Assembly: GCA_004431415.1 (NCBI GenBank)
Contig: QPMI01000596.1
Span: forward strand, 1 to 64,000
Length of the DNA: 64,000 nt
From: Cyanophora paradoxa
Lineage: Eukaryota > Glaucocystophyceae > Cyanophorales > Cyanophoraceae
Direction of reading: 5' to 3'
Shown: positions 20,891 to 32,500 of the stretch, piece after piece
Numbering within the stretch: position 1 is the stretch's first letter
Layout: every line of letters begins with the position of its first letter
Notes under the pieces: generated by a model
Databases searched by the model: none
Seen by the model: only the letters and a program-made list of their open reading frames with translations
Told to the model about the DNA's origin: nothing
Made by a program: the position numbers and the translations under genes

Positions 20891-23800
20891 ATGATTGCGT
20901 CTTTAGGTCCGGCGCCCGAGGTGCCTAAGGGCCGCGGGAGGCTGCAGCCGCTGGCGGTCTCCTTTGTTCCCCAGACGCTGCTGGAGTACACGGCCGGCCG
21001 GCCGCGGACGGAACCCGTGCCCGGCTGCTCCTGCAGCTTCCGCAACGCCGCTCCCACCGAGAATGAGGCCGCCGAGCCGGTCGTGGAGCACAGAGCGTAC
21101 GACGCCGGTGCGCACGGGCGGGGCCCACCGCGCAGCGCCGCGCGCCGCGCGCCGCGGCTGAGCCGCAGCGGGCGCGCAGTGCTGCTGGTCGCCGATCTTT
21201 CCGGCTTCTCGGCGCTCTCCTCGCGCCTCGCGCTGGAGGGCGAGCTCCCAGGTCATAGCACCCCGCCGGGGTCGGCGAGCCCCGTGCCGGGAGAGGACGG
21301 CCGCCGCCGTGAGCGGCAGCGTTGGGCGGTGCGCCTCACGCCGCCCCGCGCCGCTGCGCCGCTGACGAGTTCGCCCAAATCGAATCGAAGGCGGACGAGC
21401 TTTCGAAGCGGGTGAACGCCACAATGGAGGCCATGCTCAACACTGCCGCCGGCTTCGGAATGGCGCGCGGCCGCGCGCGGCACGCTGCGCCACGGCCGTT
21501 CCTAACGCCTCGCGCGCCGCAGGACGCCGTCAAGTTCGCAGGAGACGCGGTGACTTTCATGCGGCGGTACGGCGGGCCGGAGAGGAGCGGCGTCGCGGGC
21601 GGAGGGGCCGACGAGGCCGTGCGGGAGGCAGTGGAATGCGCGCTGCGACTGCTCCAAGAGGTGCAGGAGAACCCGGATTTCAGGTGCCCTCGCCGCTGCC
21701 CCGCGCTGTGCGCCCCGCGCCCCGCCGCCGGCCCCCCGACCGCGGCCCGTCCCGCAGCCTCCACTGCGCCCTCGGCATGGGCCGCGTCGTCGAGGCGCAT
21801 CTCGGTACCCCCCAGCGGAAGGAGCTCGTGCTCTTGGGCGCCCCGGTGCATGAGGTCTCGGTCGGCGTATCCCTCTCCAAGGCGGGACAGATCGCCGTAC
21901 CCGCCTCCATGATTGCCCTGCTCTCGGGGGGGCACCAGCCCGTGCCGTCCCGGCCCCTCGGCGACGGGGCGTACCACATTGTCGAGCTGAGCGAGGCGCG
22001 CCCCTACCCCCGCCCCGCCCCGCCCCGCCCCGCTCCGCCCCGGCCGGCGCTGACGTGACCCGCGCGCGCGCGCCTTCCGCAGGCAATGAAGGCCGAGCCG
22101 TTGGGCGGGGACGGGCTCGCCATGCTGGGGGCGCCCCGAAAGGGCTCCGGCGACAGCGTGAACCGCCGGGCCTCGGACCCCTGGCTGGGACGGTGCGGCG
22201 GCCCCGGCCCCCGCCCACACCGAACTTCCAGGGAGAAGCGGCGGCCAAACGCGACGAGGCTGGTCTAGACGCCCACATCGAACTTCCTTCCGAAGCGGAG
22301 CGGCCGCTTGAGAGAGCCGAGAGGAAGCGTCGGCACGCTAGAAACCATCGCACAGCCTTGCACAGCAGGGCCCCGCTAGACGCCACGTTTTAGCCGCGTC
22401 GCGCCGCGCCTCTCCGCCTCGCCTCGCCTCGCCGGCAACACCAGCTTCGACTTGACCCCGCGCTGACCCCGCGCGGCGGCAGATGCGGGGCGTGCATGGA
22501 GGCGGCGCTCAGGCCGTACCTGCCCGTCGAGGCTCTACCCCTCCTGAGAAGGTGCCCGGGAATAGACTGCCCGCCCTAAATCAAAACGCCATAGCCAGCG
22601 CCGCCTGCGTCGCGGCATCTCGCTCGCGCCTTGGCCTAGCAGTCACAGACAAGCAAGCGAGCAAGCAAGCAGAGCAGAGCAGAGCGGGTGGCCTCAGTCT
22701 GACGATCGCGCGCTCGCTCTCAGCGGCCCGTCGCTGCGGATGTGGGCGGAGATCCGCCCCGTCAGCGCCGCCTTCTTCCAACTGCCGCTCGCCTTCGACG
22801 CCGCCCGCGACTCCGAGGTGCTTATAAGCTATAGGAAGTCCTATAATGAGAGTCCAACTACTTGAAAGGCTCAAGTTCTAGGGGCTCTATAACAACAATA
22901 ATGATAAGAAGTTCCCGAGTGTCTCGAATCTATCTGCAAGTCTATCTAAGAGTCTTGCTGAGATCCGAGAAATCGCTCTGCGCCCGAGTCGCCCTTTGCG
23001 TGCCGCTCACCCCGCCCCGCCCCGCCGCCCCGCCCATAATAGCAATGATGATAACGAGTTCTTGAGCGCCTTGAATCTAGCTCTACAAGACTATCTAAGA
23101 GTCCAGCACTGCGCCTGCGCCTGAGTCGCCCTGTGCGTGCCGCTCACCCCGCCCCGCCCCGCCGCCCCGCCCCGCGCGCAGGTCGACGCGGCAGCCCTCA
23201 CGAGACTCGACGAGTGCCTCAAGGCGAGCCGCTTTGTCCCTTTTGTATTAACGATAGAATAAGTTCTTGAGTGCCTTAAATCTATCTCTATAAGTCTAGA
23301 TCTATCATAGAGATTCGACGAGTGCCTCAGGGCGCGCCCGCCCCTCTGTCCCTTTGACTTCGCCCAAGCTCCTCTCTCTCATTTAACGTCGGCCTCCGCC
23401 TCGCACTCCTCCTCTCTCGCAGGCGGTTATCACGGCGGTGGAGGACACGGACGGTGCCTTCCGCTCCTTCCTCGTCGACGACAAGGGCGCCTCCGTGCGC
23501 CCCTTTCCACACCATAGAATATTAACGCAATTACATAGCATACTAAAGATCCTAGCAAGATCATTACATTGGATCCTAGATCCTAGATCCTAGCAAGAAA
23601 GCCTGCGCCCGCTCTAGCGTTTCTTTCCCGCAATTCGTGTTTGGCACAATTCCTCGCGCAATCCGCTGACGCTAGGATCATCGCTAGAACCTAAATCCTA
23701 GATCCTATAGCTAGCTAGATTCCATGTCGTAGATTCCATCGCCAGAGCCCAGATCCTAGCAAGAAAGCCCGCGCTCCTCATCAGGATGCCACCACCGTAA

Positions 23801-25068
23801 ACCGCATGGATCGCGCGACCCGCTGATTGCTGATTGCTGACCGGGCAATTCGTTCCCGTTCTAGCGATCCGCTCTAGCGTCTCGTTCGATCCGCTGACCG
23901 ATCCGCTCTAGCGTCTCGTTCGTTCCCGCAATTCGCGTTTGGCACAATTTCTCGCGCGATCCGCTGATTGCTGATTGCTGACCGGGCCGGGTTGGGCGGG
24001 GCAAGAACGAAACGCTAGAGCGGGCGCAGGCTTTCTTGCTAGGAATCTAGGATCTAGGTTCCAATGTGATGATCTTGCTAGGATCTTGCTTGGCACAATT
24101 TCTCGCGCGACCCGCCGATTGCTGACCGGGCGGGGTTGGGCGGGGCAGGCGTTCGCGACGTGGGGCGTGGAGACGGCCCACGAGGACGACAGCGAGCGAG
24201 CCGTGCGCCCATTAGCACTAACATTCTCCGTAATAGAACTCTTTGAAACTCTATAATAGAAATCTCAACGAGTTCCATAGAACTTCCATAGTTCCATAGA
24301 CGGCCCACGAGGACGCCTATTGACACTTCTCTCTCTCTAGAGAACTTTCCAAGGAGTTCTATAGAACTCCATAGAAACATGACTAGAAAGAGGGGGCTCT
24401 CGCCGGCAATCGTTAGACGCTACGGCCCCACGCTACGCTACGTTACGCTACGCTACCTGTCTCCGGCGACCAGGCGGCCTCTCTAGCTCTCCCCGCCCCG
24501 CCCCGGCCCGCCCCGCCGCGCCAGTTCCCACGCGCCAGAAGCTAGACGCAGTTGTTCCATGTCGCGGTGCCTTTGCTTACTTCAACTGTCCCGCCTCGCT
24601 TAGGTGATGTCGGCGCTGCGGGCCCGGGACGCGCTGGTGGCGATGGGCGAGGCAGCCCCCGCGACGGGCGTCACGACCGGCCGCGCGTACTGCGGCCTCC
24701 TCGGCTGGTACGAGTCCTGTTCATAAGCCTCAAGGACAAGAGGATCCATGACTAGGATGATAAGTTTTAGAGAGTCTTCAATCTACCTAAGAGAAGCCTA
24801 TCGAAGAGTCTATCTCCTCGGCTGGTCGCGCCGCGGCGCCGCGCGTCGCCGCGCTTTGCGTTCCGTTGTTCGTGTGTTCGTGGGGCTGGAAGCTAGCTAG
24901 CTACCTACGATAAGACTCTAGGATGCATTACATCGATGATGCGCGCCAAGCCCGGACAGATCGGCGGGCCGTGTCCGTTTATTCGTTTCGCGCCCTGAGA
25001 CCCTCCCGCCCGCCCGCCCCTCGCAGCGCGCACCGATACGACTACTCCGTCCTCGGCGACACGGTCCG

Positions 25069-25104
<36 letters not shown>

Positions 25105-26474
25105 TCCTCTCCCCTCCCTCCAAAGATCGGACTCTTGGCTGTCCCGAGGCACGTTAAGCTAGCTAGATCAAATCGATCAAGATCTTCACTCGACTAGACG
25201 CCTAGACGCCACTGAGCAGTCTGACCGGTCTGAGCCCTCCCTCTGACCCGCCTGAGCTCAGATCAACGTGGCCTGTCGCCTGATGGGAATGGGCGCCGGC
25301 CTCGTCGTCGACCAGACGACTGCCTCGCTGCTGCCCCAGCCGCCCTTCGTGCTCAGCCCCGTCGGTGCGTCGACCCGACTTCTAGCTAGCTAGCTAGCAG
25401 CACCAGCCACGCCAACCTGACGCTGCCCGTCTTTCTTCGTACGTTTGTAGGGCGCGTCATGCTCAAGGGGAAGAGCGAACCTCAGCCTGTATTCAGGGTC
25501 GAAGGCGCGAGGTCCGTCCGTCCTCCATGCTCCTGCTCCTGCTTCTGCTGCTCCCCTGCCCCTGTTCTGAGCGGCTCCCGCTTCTCCTGCTGCAGGGCGG
25601 GCCGGTCGACGTCCACGCGGGGCAACGGAAACGTGACTCCGCGGGGGAGCTACCAGCAGACGCGGGCGGACCGCGACCAATCCCCTAGTCACCGGTGCGT
25701 TGACTGGCTGATGGCTAAATTTAGAAAGGAAGGAAGGGGGGGGGGGAAGCACGCCTCTAACAAAAACTTCGTTCGCAGCGCCAGGCGAAGGCCTGCGTCG
25801 CTGATCCTGGGGCCCTCGGGCGCCGGCGCCGCCCCACGCTACGCTACGTTACGCTACGCTACCTGTCTCCGGCGACCAGGCGGCCTCTCTAGCTCTCCCC
25901 GCCCCGCCCCGGCCCGCCCCGCCGCGCCAGTTCCCACGCGCCAGAAGCTAGACGCAGTTGTTCCATGTCGCGGTGCCTTTGCTTACTTCAACTGTCCCGC
26001 CTCGCTTAGGTGATGTCGGCGCTGCGGGCCCGGGACGCGCTGGTGGCGATGGGCGAGGCAGCCCCCGCGACGGGCGTCACGACCGGCCGCGCGTACTGCG
26101 GCCTCCTCGGCTGGTACGAGTCCTGTTCATAAGCCTCAAGGACAAGAGGATCCATGACTAGGATGATAAGTTTTAGAGAGTCTTCAATCTACCTAAGAGA
26201 AGCCTATCGAAGAGTCTATCTCCTCGGCTGGTCGCGCCGCGGCGCCGCGCGTCGCCGCGCTTTGCGTTCCGTTGTTCGTGTGTTCGTGGGGCTGGAAGCT
26301 AGCTAGCTACCTACGATAAGACTCTAGGATGCATTACATCGATGATGCGCGCCAAGCCCGGACAGATCGGCGGGCCGTGTCCGTTTATTCGTTTCGCGCC
26401 CTGAGACCCTCCCGCCCGCCCGCCCCTCGCAGCGCGCACCGATACGACTACTCCGTCCTCGGCGACACGGTCCG

Positions 26475-26509
<35 letters not shown>

Positions 26510-29500
26510 TCCTCTCCCCTCCCTCCCAAAGATCGGACTCTTGGCTGTCCCGAGGCACGTTAAGCTAGCTAGATCAAATCGATCAAGATCTTCACTCGAC
26601 TAGACGCCTAGACGCCACTGAGCAGTCTGACCGGTCTGAGCCCTCCCTCTGACCCGCCTGAGCTCAGATCAACGTGGCCTGTCGCCTGATGGGAATGGGC
26701 GCCGGCCTCGTCGTCGACCAGACGACTGCCTCGCTGCTGCCCCAGCCGCCCTTCGTGCTCAGCCCCGTCGGTGCGTCGACCCGACTTCTAGCTAGCTAGC
26801 TAGCAGCACCAGCCACGCCAACCTGACGCTGCCCGTCTTTCTTCGTACGTTTGTAGGGCGCGTCATGCTCAAGGGGAAGAGCGAACCTCAGCCTGTATTC
26901 AGGGTCGAAGGCGCGAGGTCCGTCCGTCCTCCATGCTCCTGCTCCTGCTTCTGCTGCTCCCCTGCCCCTGTTCTGAGCGGCTCCCGCTTCTCCTGCTGCA
27001 GGGCGGGCCGGTCGACGTCCACGCGGGGCAACGGAAACGTGACTCCGCGGGGGAGCTACCAGCAGACGCGGGCGGACCGCGACCAATCCCCTAGTCACCG
27101 GTGCGTTGACTGGCTGATGGCTAAATTTAGAAAGGAAGGAAGGGGGGGGGGGAAGCACGCCTCTAACAAAAACTTCGTTCGCAGCGCCAGGCGAAGGCCT
27201 GCGTCGCTGATCCTGGGGCCCTCGGGCGCCGGCGCCGAGGGGGCCCCCGGGGGGGGCGGCCTGGGCTGGCGCCGCCCCTCCGTCAGCGGCGCCGGGCTCG
27301 GGAGCTCCTCGTACCCCACACCCCTCTCCCCCGTCCTCCGTGCTCTCCACTCCAGGTCCGTGTACCCCCCATCAGGCTCCGAGTTTTCTAACACTCGCTC
27401 GCACGCAGCGGGAGCCCCCTCTCCCGATCCATCAAGCGTACCCCTCCCGTGCCCAGGATAGAAATGTGCGCGACCGGTCCCCAGGCCCCCGGGCCCGCCC
27501 CTTCGCGCTGCGCCCGAGCCGAGCCGAGCGTTTCTTTGCCCTTCGCCGCCGCAGGCTCGACGCCTCTTCGAGCGAACCGGAGCCCGTACCCCCTGCCGGT
27601 CCCTCCTCGCCCGCGGGACACAGAGCGACCGCCGGCGCCGGCGCCGGCCCCAGCGGCCGCCCCTCGTCCTCCAACGGCCTTCTCCCCGCCTCCACTTCCT
27701 GGGCCGCCAAGAGCGCACGAAGGCTGCCCCAGCTCTCCTGGAACCCCCTCGAGCCGGCGCGTACCCCCCTCCCCTATCTATCTCATATTTGATCTGAGAG
27801 CCTGACGTCGTACCCCCCGCAGTCAAAGAGCTTCGTCGGGCGACGGGCGGCCCTCCAATCTTTAGAAGACTTCGTTCTCTCCTGCGACGGCCTCCGGCCC
27901 CTGCTACCCGCCCAGGCCCCGCCCCCCCCCATGCGACAACAGCTCTCGGACACCCCCGTACCCCGCGTTCTTCTCATCGAGGGCGAGGTGCCGTACCCCC
28001 TCCCCCAGCGCCGCCCCGCTGCAAGGATCTCCTGGGTTCGAATCCGCCGCAGGCCGGTGTCGGGAAGTCAGCCCTGGGTAGGCTCGCTTGCTCCTGGCTG
28101 CCGACCATCGCTTCTGTACGTGTACTCGTTTGCTCCGCTCCCCCAGCCGAAGGCTCCCAAAGGTTCGCCTCGTGTACCCCCTCGTCAGTCGCGCCCGCCC
28201 TCCAACGCGGTGCCCGGCAGCCCCAGGGGCGCACTCGGTCCCGACAGTGTACCCCCCTTCTTCCCCTTCCGCGCCTCCTTCGCCGAGACCCTCGGCCTCC
28301 AGGTTTGAATCAGCCCGGGACCCGTTTCTGCCCTTCTCACCGTACCCCCAGTCCCTCCTCGCAAGCCGGCTCCACGACGAGCCCACCTCCACCGAAGATA
28401 CCCCCCACGAATTCCCCAAGGAGGACGAGGTACCCCCTCGCTTCTTCCCCCCCCTTTCCGTTCCTGATAGCCGTCTACCCCCCCACGCAGGTCCTCGACG
28501 CGTCTGCCCCCCACTCCAACAGCAGTAGCCCCCGCTCCTCCCACCACCTGCCCTCGTGCGCACTCGCACCGTCGTCGTCGTCGTCGTACCCCTGATCCCC
28601 CCCCCCTCTCCACCTTCAGCTTTGTGCTCGGCCCGTCTCTCTGGGAACGAAACAACGCCCATCTCGACGACCCGGGCTCGGACCCCGAAATGGCCGCTGA
28701 TGCCCTCCGCGCGGTCGTCAAGGCGCGTACCCCCCTCCGGTCCTCCATCACGTACTAGTACCCACCCCTCTGACGTCCCCCCCCCCCCCCCCCCCCCCCC
28801 CCCAAAACTAGGCCGTCGTCCAGCTGGACCCGTCGCTCGCCATCCACGCGGAATTCATAACGGCCGCCCTCGGCCTCGCGCCGTTCCCGGGTACACTGTT
28901 TTGCTTTTTTTCACCGCACCCGTTTTCGCGTACCCGTCGAACCGCCCTCCTCACTCACTCGCGCCGCGACCGCCCCGCAGCCGATTCCGCTGGCGGTCTG
29001 GCGAAGATGCGATCCGTGCGTACCGCCCCCCCCCCCGCGGCGTGATCTGCGTTCGATCCCGTACCCCGCAGGTCCTCGCCTCCCTGCTATCTTTATCCAT
29101 CGCGCGGGAGCCGACCGTTCTGTTCCTGGAAGACATTCACCGGTACCGCCGGGCCCCGCACCCCCGCGCCGCCGGGCCGAAACGGGCCCCGCGCAGATTC
29201 GACCCGCCGTCTCTGGAGCTGCTGTCGGAGCTGCGGAGGCTGCCGAACGGGCCGGCGGCGGTCATCGCGACGGCGCGGCCCGAGGACGGCTCGCTTCCCT
29301 TAGCACATTTGAGGACAGAAGCGCACACGTGCTCGATCCACCTTGGCCCTATGTCCGAGTCCGAGACCTGCGACCTTATGTGCTCGGCTCTGAACGTGAC
29401 TGCCCCCTCGGAGCCCACCAACGCGAACGGTGCGCCCGAGATTCGAGATTCGGTTCCTGGATCGAATTCGAATTTGATCCGCGGGCCGCAGCCCTCGCAA

Positions 29501-32500
29501 GTCTGCCGGAGCGGTGGCTCGCGCACGTCGTCCACGTGCAGGTACCCCCCTTCTTTTTCTTTCTTTTTCTTCCATTTTTCTACTCTCCTTCAACGTACCC
29601 CCCTCTCTTCCAGTCCGGGGGCATCCCGCGGCGTACCCTGGAGACGCTCGCCCTCCTCCTTGCCAACCGGACCATCATCGTCTCCCGAGTGCGCACGTAC
29701 CCCCTGCCCCCCCTCCCGTGCCCGCGCTCAAGATGTCCCGTACCCCCCCAGGGCCGCTTGAAGATCTTTTCGGTTGAGGGCGTTGCGGAGGTTGTCGATC
29801 TCGCTACCCCCCGGTGCGCTGTTGGTTTTATCCTTTCGGAAGGCTTTAGTACCAGAGGGGCTCCGGATAGGCTCACATGAGAGGTTTCGGGCTCGGGTGC
29901 TCCTCCAGGCTTACTCGCTCCGCCCGACAGGGACCCGGAGTTCGGGGCCTCGCCGGAGTCGACCCCGCGCCCGCCGGCCCCGTCGCTGACGAGCTCCTCG
30001 AGCCTGCCCGACTCCTTCGACAAGCTCATCATGAGCCGCCTTGACGCGTGCGCCCCGGCCGGCCGGATCAAATCCTGGCCCAGCCTGAGCGCTTTCGAAT
30101 CTTTCTTGGCTGAGCGCGGGCGATCAAATTTTGCCTGGACGGGTACAGGATGAACAAGGAGGCTTCGCTCGTGATCACCCTTCTCGCGGTCTTCAACGGC
30201 CTTTTTACGGTGAGATGACGTAGGTTAGATCTACTAGATGGTTTAGAGTCTGGGTCTAGCTCTAGATTCGTGATCGTGTTTCGTGAGTCGGCGAATTGGC
30301 CAATCTAAGAAGATGAAGAGAACCCTAAGACCGAGTCACGGCTCTGAGCCGGGCCCGCCCCGCCCCCACGAGTCGGCGCATTAGCCAATCTAAGAAGATG
30401 AAGACGCGAGACCGAGTCGCGGCGCTGAGCCTTCGTTCGCAGGCGAGCATGGCGGAGGACGTGTGCGGGCCGGAGCTGGGCGAGCCCGGGCGCGTCAAGG
30501 GCCGCCTTGCCTCCCTCGTCTCCGGCGGCTGGCTCGCCCAGGTCTACCCTCTCCTTTCCTTCTTCGTTCTTTTCGTTTCTTTTCTTTCTTTCAAGGCTGA
30601 GCGCGGGGTGCGCGCAGAGGAGGATACGATCCCCGAGCGAGGCGGCGGCGGCGGCGGCCGCGTCGGCGGGGGGGGGTTCTGGTCCCTCGGACGGCACAGC
30701 AGCGGACGGCCTTGGCGACACCGTGAGGCCTGTCACGCGGGTGCGTGCACTCTCGCGCTGCTATGGCCGTCAGAGTTCTAGCCGCTTGACGTTCTAGCCG
30801 TCTGACCTGCTTTGGAGCCGGTCGACGGCTAGAGCCGCTCTCGCATGCGCTGATCGCAGTACCCCTCACAGGGCGCTCGAATCGCCTTCTGCTTCCTCCA
30901 CGAGGGGACCCGCGAGGTTCGCCCCACTGGGCGGGAGTCTTCTCCTCCTCCTCCTCCCCCTGCCGAACGCCGTTCCCCCTCAGGTGGTGTACCTGCGGCT
31001 GATGGGCGAGAAGCGGGCGGAGCTGCACGCGCGGGCGGCCGCCGCCCTGGAGGCTCTCCCCTGGTCTGAGCGGGAGGTCTGCCCTTTGCGCACGCTGCGT
31101 TGGGGGCCCTTCGAGAGCCCCCGTACCCTGGTCGAGCCCGCTCGCTCGCAGGCGCTCGGCGTGAAGCCCCTGGACCTCGCATCGCACTACAGGGCCTCCG
31201 GGAACGCCCGCGCCGCGGTACCCCCCTTCACCATTCATTCTTTTTTCTATTTTTTCCTTTTCTGAAGTTTCCTTCCTTTTTCTCTCAGATCCGGCAGCTG
31301 ACGATCGCGGGGACGGCGGCGGCCCGCTCGGGCTCCTTGGAGGAAGCCATTGCCGCCCTGGAGGGCGCCCTGGACCTCGAGGCCTCGAGGGGGTACGCCG
31401 CCCTCCGTCCGCACCGTGACGTCACGGAGCCGCCGCTGAGCCGCCGGGCCGCAGGCCGTCCGCTGTCCGCGTACCCTCCCTGGCCCCCGACGAGGTGAGC
31501 GGGGGAGAAGGAGGGGGGGTGGGAAAGAGGCGATCTAGGAAGCCGAGTGTGAGGCGTGTACCCCGTCCTCGCTTCACGGCCCTTTTTCCCCGCGTTTAGC
31601 GGTGGGACGTCATCGAGTTGCGAACGTCACCGGACGAGTCGCCCGAACAGGCGCCGAGCCGCCGCGCGCAACGCGCCGCTCCGCGGGCGGTCCGCCTGAT
31701 GCGGTACCCCCCTCAGATGAGGGAACGGGTCGGGAGGCGGGTCCTGCTCGCACGGGTACTGCGAATCGCGGGGCGCCTCAACGACTGCCGCAACGTCTGC
31801 GAGCGGTGCGCTACCCCTCCGGTCGGGGGGTACCGTGCGTCGCGCTGACCCGGCGGGGTACAGGGTCCTCGTCGCGTGGCCCGAGACCGCGGCGCACATA
31901 AAAGGGGCGCGGGGCGCGGGGCCGGCGCGGGCGGGCCGGGTGGCGGCCGGGGCGCGGCGGCTCTCCCTCGGGACGAGGCGGGCGCTGCTCTGGACGCGGG
32001 CCGTCGCCTCGGCTGCCACGTGCGCTCCCCCCCCCCTCCCCCCCCCTCTCCCTTTAGGCTTGCCGGAGGCTGCGCGCGCCGGCCCGACCATCTAACGCGG
32101 TACCCCCAGGTACTCCCCCTCCCCCTCGGGGATGCAGGGTCTTGGGAGCGACGCCCAATCCGCCGCCTCGTGGCCGTGCGCCCCGTACCCCCCCCGCTCT
32201 TCCGCATGCGTACCCCCATTCCGACGGCCTTCGTTCGCAGGGGCGCGCGTTGGGCGGCCAGCTCTGCCGAGCGTGACGCCGGCTCCGAGGTGCGGTACCC
32301 CCCCCCCGCACCTGTCCCTAGACCATTGCGGGCGCGCATCTGACGGGCCGTACCCCCAGGTCGGGCTGGGGGGTACCGATGAGGACTCTCGGGACGAGGC
32401 GCTCGCGGTCTACGAGCTCGCATTGCGGTACCCCCTCCCCCTCGTCCCCCTCCTCTTCCCTCCGCCTCCCCTTCCTCACGCCCTGTACCCCCGGCAGGCA

